From: Paracoccaceae bacterium
GTDB taxonomy: Bacteria; Pseudomonadota; Alphaproteobacteria; Rhodobacterales; Rhodobacteraceae
Direction: 5' to 3'
Length of the DNA: 47,046 nucleotides
Assembly (NCBI GenBank): GCA_016938875.1
Contig: JAFGTV010000013.1
Coordinates: forward strand, 1 to 47,046
The position numbers were made by a program, and so were the translations under genes. The notes beneath the pieces are model-generated. The model was not told where the DNA came from. It did not search any database and saw only the letters and a list, made by a program, of their open reading frames with translations. Below, in pieces: positions 25,599 through 34,104 of the stretch. Each line of letters starts with the position of its first letter. Position 1 is the first letter of the stretch.

Positions 25599-25705
25599 CG
25601 GCGCGGACCTAGGCCGGATGCGGCCCCGTGTCCACGGTTTTGTGAGGGGCAACAGCGTGACGAACCGCGCGCGCTCGGCTATCCCCGTTTCAAAGAGGAG
25701 AGGCC

Positions 25706-26458
25706 ATGTTCGGAATCGAACTGATCGACGCGGGGCTTTTGCCCGCCATGTTCGTCGCATTGTTGGCGGGGTTGCTCAGCTTCTTGTCGCCCTGCGTGCT
25801 GCCCATCGTGCCGCCCTATCTGGCCTATATGGGCGGGATCACCATGGGCGAGCTGACGGCGGGCGGGGCGGCGCGCCGGCGCGCCACGCTCTCGGCGGTG
25901 TTCTTTGTGCTGGGGCTGTCGACGGTGTTCTTGCTGCTTGGCTTTACCGCCTCGGCGTTCGGGGCGTTTTTCCTGCAAAACCAACAGCTTTTCGCACGTA
26001 TCTCGGGGGCTGTGGTGATCGTGTTCGGGCTGCATTTCCTGGGCGTGTTCCGCATTCCGCTGTTGGATCGCGAGGCGCGGCTGGACGCCGGTGATCGCGG
26101 CGGCTCGGCGTTGGGGGCCTATCTGCTGGGGTTGGCCTTTGCCTTTGGCTGGACGCCCTGCATCGGCCCGCAACTGGGCGCGATCCTGTCTCTGGCCGCC
26201 TCCGAGGCCAGCGTGACGCGCGGCACGGTTCTGTTGGGGGTTTATGCTGCGGGCCTGGGGATCCCGTTCCTGTTGGCGGCGATCTTTATCCAGCGGGCGG
26301 TCGGGGTGATGAACCGTCTCAAACGCCACATGGGGCTGATCGAAAAGGTCATGGGCGCGCTCTTGATCGCGGTTGGCCTGGCGCTGTTGACCGGTGCGTC
26401 CAGTGCGCTGAGCTATTGGTTGCTTGAGACATTTCCGACACTGGCCACCCTGGGCTGA
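25706..26458 (+). CDS. ccdA: CcdA-type thiol-disulfide transporter for cytochrome c biogenesis
   Basis: The 250-residue inner-membrane protein has six predicted helices. The two redox cysteines are in LSPCVLPIVPPYLAYMGG (first helix) and GWTPCIGPQLG (fourth), the hallmark of CcdA/DsbD-beta proteins that carry electrons from thioredoxin to periplasmic thiols for haem attachment to cytochrome c. AAAGAGGAGAGG precedes the ATG. Alone here, not with other ccm genes. Confidence 0.93.
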   Translation: MFGIELIDAGLLPAMFVALLAGLLSFLSPCVLPIVPPYLAYMGGITMGELTAGGAARRRATLSAVFFVLGLSTVFLLLGFTASAFGAFFLQNQQLFARISGAVVIVFGLHFLGVFRIPLLDREARLDAGDRGGSALGAYLLGLAFAFGWTPCIGPQLGAILSLAASEASVTRGTVLLGVYAAGLGIPFLLAAIFIQRAVGVMNRLKRHMGLIEKVMGALLIAVGLALLTGASSALSYWLLETFPTLATLG

Positions 26459-26503
26459 GGCGCATAGTCTCGCCCCGCCGAAGAACGGATTGGGGCGGGA
26501 CGC

Positions 26504-27712
26504 ATGGGCGAGACGGGACAGGTGCACAGGCGGCGGGTGTTCTACATCCCCGGCTATGACCCGTTTCATCCCCGCCGCTACCGCGAGCTTTACCGCAAAG
26601 AGGCCGCCGCCCAGGCCGCGATTTCGGGCTATGCGATGGATCTCAGCCCGAAACGGGGCGCGGGTCCATACGGCTGGCACGTCGCTGCCCGGATCGAGGG
26701 GGCCGAGGTCGAGACCGAGGTCGAGGTGCTGGTGTGGTCCGACCTGGTGCGCAGCTCGATAGGGCAGTCGATCGCGGCCACCTACCTGCAACTGATCCGC
26801 ACCGCCTGGGCCTATATCGGCTCGGGCGCGCTGTTTCGGCTGGCGCGGCTGCGCAAGGGGCCGACGATTGCAGCACTTTATCCCATCGCGTTCCTGCTGG
26901 GGCAGTTGGCGATTGCCCTGGCGGTTGCGCGGGGGCTGGGGGCCGTGCTGGCGCTGTCGGGGCTGCCATATGTGGGCTGGCTGGGGCTGGCGGCGGTCTG
27001 GCCTGTGCTGGCGTGGTTTCGTGCCCATGACAACAAGGTCTTCGCCTATTACCTGATGCATGATTACGCCCATTCGGCGCGGTTGAACGGCGCCTATCCC
27101 CCCGAGTTGGAGGACCGGCTGAGCCAGTTCGCCACCCGCATCGCCGCGGCGTTGCACGAGGATCTGGACGAGGTTCTGGTGGTCGGGCATTCCTCTGGCG
27201 CGCATCTGGGGGTGTCGATCCTGGCGGACCTGATGCGCTCTGGCCGGGTGCCCCGGGGGGGCGTTGCGCTGTCGCTGCTCAGCCTGGGGCAGGTGGTGCC
27301 GATGCTCAGCTTTCTGCCGCGCGCGGGGCGGCTGCGGGCCGATCTGGCGCTGATGGCGGGGCAGGGGCGTATTCCCTGGGTGGATGTGACCGCGCCGGGG
27401 GATGGCTGTGCCTTTGCGCTGTGCGATCCGGTGGCGGTCAGCGGGGTGGCGCCCACGGGCGCGCGCTGGCCGCTGGTGATCTCGGCGGCCTTTACCCAGA
27501 CGCTCAGCCCGGCGCGGTGGCGCGCCTTGCGCTGGCGGTTTTTCCGGCTGCATTTTCAGTATCTGTGCGCCTTCGACCGGCCCGGCGATTACGATTATTT
27601 CCGCGTCACGGCAGGCCCGCTGACGCTGGGCGCACGCTTTGCCGGGCGGGCCCCTTCGGCCAGTCGCATCACCCGCCCGCTGAACCGTTTTACCTCGACG
27701 GAGATCCGATGA
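26504..27712 (+). CDS. membrane-embedded alpha/beta-hydrolase-like protein, coupled to P450
   Basis: The 402-residue protein begins with VFYIPGYDPFHPRRY, a first-strand pattern of alpha/beta hydrolases with an oxyanion region, and has a nucleophile elbow VVGHSSGAHLG (about residues 225-235). Between them, about residues 120-170, are two hydrophobic segments that predict membrane insertion of the lid. A late Asp and His that could complete the triad are present but not certain. Its stop overlaps the start of the P450 gene (ATGA), so the two proteins are made together and probably act on one lipid-like substrate. I know no characterised homologue. Confidence 0.65.
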   Translation: MGETGQVHRRRVFYIPGYDPFHPRRYRELYRKEAAAQAAISGYAMDLSPKRGAGPYGWHVAARIEGAEVETEVEVLVWSDLVRSSIGQSIAATYLQLIRTAWAYIGSGALFRLARLRKGPTIAALYPIAFLLGQLAIALAVARGLGAVLALSGLPYVGWLGLAAVWPVLAWFRAHDNKVFAYYLMHDYAHSARLNGAYPPELEDRLSQFATRIAAALHEDLDEVLVVGHSSGAHLGVSILADLMRSGRVPRGGVALSLLSLGQVVPMLSFLPRAGRLRADLALMAGQGRIPWVDVTAPGDGCAFALCDPVAVSGVAPTGARWPLVISAAFTQTLSPARWRALRWRFFRLHFQYLCAFDRPGDYDYFRVTAGPLTLGARFAGRAPSASRITRPLNRFTSTEIR

Positions 27713-29079
27713 CCCTGCCGCCCAAACCCGCCGCCCGGCCCGAGCGTGTCTCGCTCTTGGGGTATCTGCGCCGGTTTCGCGCCGATATCCTGTCGGCGCA
27801 ACCGGCCAAGCTGTACCGCGCGCGGATGGCCGAGTTTCGCACGCCGTTCTTTCGGTCCTACCTGGTCAACCAGCCCGATCTGATCCGCACCGTGTTGCAC
27901 GATCGCCCGGCCGAGTTTCCCAAATCCGACCGGGTGGGGGCGGGGCTGCGCCCGCTCTTGGGCAATTCGGTGTTTCTGACCAACGGCGCGACCTGGGCGC
28001 GGCAACGGCGCATCATCGACCCCGCGTTCGAGGGGGGGCGGCTGCGCGACACGTTCCCGGCAATGCTGGCGGCGGGGAACGCGGCGGTGGCGCGCCTGTC
28101 CGAGGGCATCCACGAGATCGAGGCCGAGACCAGCCATGCCGCCGCCGACGTGATCTTTCGCACGCTGTTCTCGATCCCGATCGAGGATGACGCGGCCAGC
28201 GCGGTGTTCCACCAGTTTCGCGACTATCAGCGCAGCCAGCCGCTGCTGAACCTGGCCGCGTTCGTGCGCGGCCCGGCCTGGATGCCCCGGTTTCACAGGG
28301 CCAGCACCCGCGCCACCGCGCGTGCGATCCGTGGGCTGATCGCCGGGCTGACCGAGGCGCGGCGCGATGCGATTGCCAAAGGAACGGCACCCGACGATCT
28401 GGCGACCAAGATCATGACGACCCGCGACCCCGAAACCGGCGCGACCTTTGATGCCGCCGAGATGGTGGATCAGGTGGCGATCTTTTTCCTGGCCGGGCAT
28501 GAAACCTCGGCTTCGGCGCTGGCCTGGGCGCTCTATCTGCTGGCGCTTTATCCGCAGGTGCAAGAGCGCGTCGCCGTCGAGGTCGCGGATTTTCCCGACA
28601 CGCCCAGCTTTTCCGACATGAAGCGTTTGCCGCTGACCCGCGACGTGTTCCGCGAGGCGCTGCGGCTTTACCCGCCGGTGCCGATGATGGTGCGCGAGAC
28701 GGTCAAACCCGAACGCTTTCGCGACCGCGACATCGCCAAGGGATCGCAGATCGTGCTCAGCCCCTGGCATTTGCACCGGCACGAACGGCTGTGGGACCGG
28801 CCCGACGCGTTCGATCCCGACCGTTATGACACCGAGAATGGCAAGACCGGTCTGCGCGAGGCATTCATCCCGTTTTCCGCCGGGCCACGGGTCTGCACCG
28901 GGGCGGGGTTTGCCATGGTCGAGGGGCCGCTGTTCCTGGCGATGCTGGTCAAGGCGTTCCGTTTTGACCGGGTCGAGGGATGCGATCCGGTGCCGGTTGC
29001 GCATCTGACGGTGCGCGCACGCGATGGGATCTGGCTGAACCTGACCCGGCGCCAGGGGGCGGGGGCGACGCAGGCCTAG
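27709..29079 (+). CDS. cytochrome P450
   Basis: The 456-residue haem monooxygenase shows the I-helix oxygen motif AGHETSA (from residue 262), the K-helix ExxR in EALRLYPP, and the haem loop FSAGPRVCTGAGFA with axial thiolate C396. The sequence and the proline-rich start (no membrane anchor) fit soluble bacterial P450s of the fatty-acid/xenobiotic type. No ferredoxin or reductase gene adjoins, so electrons must come from elsewhere. It overlaps the upstream hydrolase gene by 4 bases and the convergent RHH gene by 4 bases (shared CTAG). Substrate unknown. Confidence 0.93.
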   Translation: MTLPPKPAARPERVSLLGYLRRFRADILSAQPAKLYRARMAEFRTPFFRSYLVNQPDLIRTVLHDRPAEFPKSDRVGAGLRPLLGNSVFLTNGATWARQRRIIDPAFEGGRLRDTFPAMLAAGNAAVARLSEGIHEIEAETSHAAADVIFRTLFSIPIEDDAASAVFHQFRDYQRSQPLLNLAAFVRGPAWMPRFHRASTRATARAIRGLIAGLTEARRDAIAKGTAPDDLATKIMTTRDPETGATFDAAEMVDQVAIFFLAGHETSASALAWALYLLALYPQVQERVAVEVADFPDTPSFSDMKRLPLTRDVFREALRLYPPVPMMVRETVKPERFRDRDIAKGSQIVLSPWHLHRHERLWDRPDAFDPDRYDTENGKTGLREAFIPFSAGPRVCTGAGFAMVEGPLFLAMLVKAFRFDRVEGCDPVPVAHLTVRARDGIWLNLTRRQGAGATQA

Positions 29080-29291
29080 CCGCGATAATGGCGCAGCACA
29101 TAGACCCGGATCGCCGAGGCCAGGCCGACCTCCATCCCGCGATCCGCATCAATTTCAGCCGCCAAGGCGTTGATTGGCATCCCCTTTTCGGCTGCGATGT
29201 CGCGAAAGGCCTGCCAGAACGCATCCTCCAGCGACACGCTGGTGCGGTGCCCCTTGAGCGTGAGCGAGCGTTTGACCGGCCGCCCGTTCAT
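29076..29291 (-). CDS. ribbon-helix-helix domain protein
   Basis: The 71-residue protein matches the RHH_4 type: the strand RSLTLKGHRTSVSLEDAFW, then two helices with AFRDIAAEKGMPINALAAEID. Such proteins are small dimeric DNA-binding regulators; the target is unknown. Its start overlaps the DUF4169 stop (ATGA), so it is the last gene of the fumC chain, and its stop shares CTAG with the P450 stop on the other strand. Confidence 0.8.
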   Translation of the reverse strand: MNGRPVKRSLTLKGHRTSVSLEDAFWQAFRDIAAEKGMPINALAAEIDADRGMEVGLASAIRVYVLRHYRG

Positions 29292-29469
29292 TCCCCCTCG
29301 CGCTTGTGGGCGTCCAGCGTGGCGCGGGCGCGGGCGGCCTGGGCCTCTTCGCGGTCCTTTTGACCCTTGGTGCGGCCGAATTTGGCGGCGTTCTCATCCC
29401 CCTTGGCGCGCTTTTCGTCCCGTGTCCGGGCCTTGCGCGCGGCGCGCAGGTTGATCACGCCTCCGGGCA

Positions 29470-29470
<1 letters not shown>
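29288..29470 (-). CDS. DUF4169 protein
   Basis: The 60-residue very basic, charged protein contains VINLRAARKARTRDEKRA, then NAAKFGRTKGQKDREE and LDAHKREGE, the full pattern of DUF4169, a short family found mainly in Rhodobacterales and relatives. It is predicted helical and has no known function. Its ATG overlaps the fumC stop by one base (TGATG) and its stop overlaps the RHH start, so translation is coupled through all three genes. Confidence 0.78.
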
Positions 29471-30864
<1,394 letters not shown>

Positions 30865-30939
30865 CGGGGGATCTCCTGCGTCTGTCGTCGCCGCCAGCCT
30901 ATAGGGCGCAGGGGCCGGGCTGGCAATGCAGGGGCGGGT

Positions 30940-31416
30940 CTACTTGCGGAACTTGTCCAGGCTGACGACCTCGGCATCGCCGGTGGGCTTGGCGGTGGTG
31001 GTGGCGTCGGGGGCAAAATCCGGGTCGTCCTCTTCGTCGTCCTCTTCGTCGTCCTCGTCGACGTCCTGGGTCTCGAAGCGCAGGCCAAACTCGACCGAGG
31101 GATCGACGAAAGTGCGGATCGCGTCATACGGGATATAAAGCGGCTCGGGGCTGTCCCCGAAATTCAGCGTCACCGCGAACCCATCCTCGCCCACGTCGAG
31201 ATTATCGAACCAGTGCTGGATGACGACCGTCATCTCCTCGGGATAGCGGTCGCGCAGCCAGTCGGCCAGCGCCGCGTCGGGATGGCGGGTGTCGAAGGTG
31301 ATGAAAAAATGATGCTCGCCCGGCAGTCCACCGGCCGCCACATCCGACAATACCCTGCGGATCAGGCCGCGCATGGCGGCATGCATCAGGTTGCCATAGT
31401 CAATCCGATCCGACAT
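30940..31416 (-). CDS. sspB: SspB family ClpXP adaptor (alphaproteobacterial type)
   Basis: The 158-residue protein matches alpha-type SspB, which binds ssrA-tagged proteins and tethers them to ClpXP. The N-terminal IDYGNLMHAAMRGLIRRVL starts the dimer fold, HHFFITFDTRHP is the peptide-groove strand, then an acidic linker (DEDDEEDDEEDD), and the C-terminal end VVSLDKFRK is the ClpX-binding XB motif. The ATG at 31416 is chosen since the fold begins there. The tmRNA gene that writes the tag lies only about 0.7 kb upstream on the same strand. Confidence 0.9.
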   Translation of the reverse strand: MSDRIDYGNLMHAAMRGLIRRVLSDVAAGGLPGEHHFFITFDTRHPDAALADWLRDRYPEEMTVVIQHWFDNLDVGEDGFAVTLNFGDSPEPLYIPYDAIRTFVDPSVEFGLRFETQDVDEDDEEDDEEDDPDFAPDATTTAKPTGDAEVVSLDKFRK

Positions 31417-31573
31417 CGCGGCGCGCCCCAGAAATAACGATTGCCAACAGCATAGGGGATTCGAAAGACAGTGGAAGGGGGGGAGGGAAATTTGCCTGCG
31501 CCGACCGACCATTTGCCCGTCGGCCCGCATCGCCCCAAGGGGAGCGCTGGGTCCGGGGCCGCGCGCACCGGCG

Positions 31574-31999
31574 TCAGGCGAGTTTCTGACCGCTCATCCC
31601 GATTTCGAGGGCGTGTTCGGGCAACAGGCCCATCTGTTGAAAGAAAGAGAGGAAATCGAAACTGTTATACGCCTCGGCGATGCAGTCGCCCTGGAACCGG
31701 GCCATCAACTGGCCGGTGACGCGGATCGGGTCGCCGGTGTCGATGCGCACCGCCGTGGTTTCGATCAGCGCGGCCAGCCAATCCTCGGTCTCGACCGCGT
31801 GAACGATACGGAAATTGGGCGCCTCGACCATGTACATCAACGCCATGACAAAGACGCGGATATCCTCGGGTCCGACCTGCATGTCCTTGATCAGCCCCTC
31901 GGCGCGGGTCCGGTCGGTAAACAACGTCTCGACCGCGTCCAGGTCCCCCTCAAGGTAGACCCGGCGATACCAGTCTTCCAATCGCTTTGCCTTGGTCAT
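31574..31999 (-). CDS. NTF2-like/SnoaL-like domain protein
   Basis: The 141-residue protein begins with RLEDWYRRVYLEGDLDAVETLF, the helical start of SnoaL/NTF2-like cone-shaped folds, and continues with alternating strands (IRVTGQLMARFQGDCIAEAYNSFDFLSFFQQMGLL region) that form the curved sheet. Members include enzymes and binding proteins, so no reaction can be assigned. GGAGGG precedes the ATG at 31999. It lies between ssrA and sspB. Confidence 0.72.
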   Translation of the reverse strand: MTKAKRLEDWYRRVYLEGDLDAVETLFTDRTRAEGLIKDMQVGPEDIRVFVMALMYMVEAPNFRIVHAVETEDWLAALIETTAVRIDTGDPIRVTGQLMARFQGDCIAEAYNSFDFLSFFQQMGLLPEHALEIGMSGQKLA

Positions 32000-32082
32000 C
32001 CGCGGCCCTCCGGTGTGGTGCGGTCCGTTCTCGCGCAAAAGGGTTGCCAAAGGCTGAATGCCACGGCGCCCAGACAAAAAAA

Positions 32083-32440
32083 CGTCGCCGCGTCATCGCA
32101 AGAGAAGAGGGGGAAAGTGCAGGCTTCTGTTGCCAGGTGCCTGCGAACCCCGCCTTACGTTGCTAGACGCAAGGGCTTAGATTTGGTTTTGCGAACTGCT
32201 TACGCAGCCAGCGCCACCGGAGCACGGTTGTCATTGGCAACTATCATGCTTGCACCGATAACGGTGGTAGCTCACCGAGCAAAAGCAAACCCCTTTGAAC
32301 GTCCGTCGATCCTGTTTCGGCCCCAAGATCCCGCCAATGTGGGAGTTTTGGTGGAGCCGCCGGGTACCGCCCCCGGGTCCGAGCCGTCTATTACGGGCGC
32401 GTTTATCGCCATAGTCCCTTGCGGAACACCCATCAGATAG
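32083..32440 (-). ncRNA. ssrA: circularly permuted two-piece tmRNA
   Basis: On the minus strand the acceptor piece comes first and ends with T stem CCGGG-GGCGGTA-CCCGG, acceptor CGGCTCC and ACCA (3' end at 32349). A 24-base linker (32348-32325) follows. Then comes the coding piece, which starts GGGGCCG at 32324 and pairs with CGGCTCC (seven pairs, one G-U), followed by AAACAGGATCGACGG, typical of tmRNA. The tag frame lies at 32238-32200. Downstream stems GCCCTTGCGT/ACGTAAGGC and GCAGGC/GCCTGC and a T7 run at 32076-32082 end the gene. Processing removes the linker. Outer ends are approximate. tmRNA rescues stalled ribosomes. Confidence 0.92.
32200..32238 (-). other. ssrA: tmRNA tag reading frame, ANDNRAPVALAA-stop
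   Basis: The twelve codons GCC AAT GAC AAC CGT GCT, then CCG GTG GCG CTG GCT GCG, and a TAA stop encode the degradation tag. The ANDN start and ALAA end are the parts recognised by SspB and ClpX respectively. The resume codon is GCC at 32238. Confidence 0.95.
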
Positions 32441-32584
32441 GCGCGCGCGCCGGCAGATTCAACCGCCATTGGGCAAGCAGGACACAGGCCCCCGCGCATT
32501 TGTGCAAATTCTGGACCGGATTGGACCGCGATGCTAAGCTGATCGCAACCGCGCCCGTAAAGAGGCGCATCGAGCAGGACGGCC

Positions 32585-33544
32585 ATGGGCTATAACATCA
32601 GCGAAGTATCCGGCGCGACCGGCGGCGTGAGCGATTGGGAATTCACGCTGGACCTGTCGGCGGGAACCACCACGATCAGCGGCGATTTCGACGTCGTGCC
32701 GCTGCTTGGTGGCGGGGGTGCCAGCGAGGCCACCGATGGCTATGTCTTTTCCGCGCTCGACCGGCCCGATCTCGGGACGCTCAGCTGGAACGGCACCACG
32801 GGCCAGTTCACCTTTACCGTCAACACCGCCGCAGTTGCCGCAACGGGCAGCGATCAGCAGGTCAGTTTTGGCGTCGTGGGCACCAGTGGCGCAAATTCCG
32901 ACGACGATACCGTCACCATCAATATTCTGATCTGCGTGGCGCGCGGCACCTTGATCGAAGGGGCCTGCGGCCCCGTCGCGGTCGAGGCGCTGAGCGTGGG
33001 TGATCTTGTGCAGACCCTGGATGGACCGCCGGTGCCGATCCGCTGGATCGGGCGGCGGCGGCTGGGGCCAGAGACCTTGCACAGCACCCCGTCGCTGCGC
33101 CCGATCCGTATTTGTCGTGGCGCGCTGGGGGGCGGTTTGCCCTGGCGCGATCTTCGTGTCTCTCCTCAGCATCGGGTGTTGCTGCGCGACTGGCGGGCGG
33201 AGCTGCTCTTTGGCGAGGCCGAGGTTCTGGTGCCCGCCAAGTGCCTGGTCAACGACAAAACCATCGTGGTCGAGCCCGCGGTCGAGCAGGTGGAGTATTT
33301 TCATCTGCTGTTCGACCAGCATGAGTTGATCTTTACCGAAGGGGCCCCGACAGAGAGTTTTCACCCCGGCCCCTTTGCCCTGCGCGAACTGGACGAACCG
33401 GCGCGTGCCGAACTGGTCACGTTGTTCCCCGAACTGGACCGGGGGGTGACCCTGTGGCCCGCCGCACGGCCCGCGCTGAAACCCTGGGAGGGAAAGATGC
33501 TGGAACACGCGTTCGCCCCGCAGGAAACGGCGAGGGCCTCGTGA
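32585..33544 (+). CDS. Hint-domain protein coupled to an HlyC-like acyltransferase
   Basis: The 319-residue protein starts with a beta-sandwich segment (residues 1-116) rich in Ser, Thr, Gly and Asp, resembling cadherin/VCBS-type repeats of secreted adhesins. At C117 (LICVARGTLIEG) a Hint_2-type domain begins, with VEALSVGDLVQTLD, PIRWIG and SPQHRVLL. No signal peptide is visible; RTX-like beta repeats suggest type I export is possible but no exporter is near. All four lysines (219, 225, 299, 304) lie in the Hint/C-terminal part. Its stop overlaps the start of the acyltransferase gene (GTGA). The substrate relationship between the two is inference. Confidence 0.82.
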   Translation: MGYNISEVSGATGGVSDWEFTLDLSAGTTTISGDFDVVPLLGGGGASEATDGYVFSALDRPDLGTLSWNGTTGQFTFTVNTAAVAATGSDQQVSFGVVGTSGANSDDDTVTINILICVARGTLIEGACGPVAVEALSVGDLVQTLDGPPVPIRWIGRRRLGPETLHSTPSLRPIRICRGALGGGLPWRDLRVSPQHRVLLRDWRAELLFGEAEVLVPAKCLVNDKTIVVEPAVEQVEYFHLLFDQHELIFTEGAPTESFHPGPFALRELDEPARAELVTLFPELDRGVTLWPAARPALKPWEGKMLEHAFAPQETARAS

Positions 33545-34098
33545 GCGTGGCACGTGACAGTACCGGCCGCGTCCTGCCCCCGGTCGAGAGCCCCGCGCCA
33601 GAGGTGTTGCGCGCCTATGGCGACCTGCTGTTTCTCGCCTTTCGCAGTCCACGCCACAGCCAGATGTCGGTGGCCGAACTGCGGGCCTATCTCGAACCGC
33701 CGATGGAGTTGGGCCAGTTCCGCATCTTTCGTTTCGATGATGTGCCGCGGGGGATGTACACATGGGCGTGGATGACGCCCGAGGCCGAAGAGCGGCTGAT
33801 AACCGGCGCGCCGCTGCGGCCCGAGGACTGGTCCGGCGGCGAGCGGCTGTGGATCGTGGACCTCATGGCGCCTTATCGCGGCCTGACCTCCAGCATCGTG
33901 CGCTGGTTGATGGTGCCCGGCCATTTCACCGACAGGTCGTTCCTGTTCCGCCGGGTCGGGGATCGCAACCAGACCCGGCGGATCGTTCACATCGATTTCC
34001 GTCGGGCCCGGTTGTCCAAGGTGATGACCGAGGCGCAGTTTGCCGCCGCGGCCGACAGCCTGCCCAGCGGGCGCCCGCGCAACGGGGCGCCCGCCTGA
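33541..34098 (+). CDS. HlyC-like toxin-activating lysine acyltransferase
   Basis: The 185-residue protein matches the HlyC family (PF02794), which moves a fatty acyl group from acyl carrier protein to internal lysines of RTX toxins. FRSPRHSQMSV aligns with the HlyC active-site SPLH (catalytic His, here H39), PPMELGQFRIF with its next strand, and EDWSGGERLWIVDLMAPY with HlyC around its catalytic Asp (here D107). The length is like HlyC. It starts with GTG overlapping the Hint gene stop. A second GTG six bases later is possible. No RTX toxin gene lies within the window, which makes the Hint protein the obvious candidate partner. Confidence 0.85.
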   Translation: MSVARDSTGRVLPPVESPAPEVLRAYGDLLFLAFRSPRHSQMSVAELRAYLEPPMELGQFRIFRFDDVPRGMYTWAWMTPEAEERLITGAPLRPEDWSGGERLWIVDLMAPYRGLTSSIVRWLMVPGHFTDRSFLFRRVGDRNQTRRIVHIDFRRARLSKVMTEAQFAAAADSLPSGRPRNGAPA

Positions 34099-34104
34099 GG
34101 TTCG

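Noticed and set aside
32083-32440. A small protein gene in the gap before the coupled Hint gene
   Set aside because: Short frames here are explained by the tmRNA, whose tag, acceptor pairing and T arm are clear.
32585-34098. A complete RTX toxin operon (toxin, acyltransferase, type I secretion)
   Set aside because: No glycine-rich nonapeptide repeats, ABC exporter or membrane fusion gene is present around the acyltransferase.
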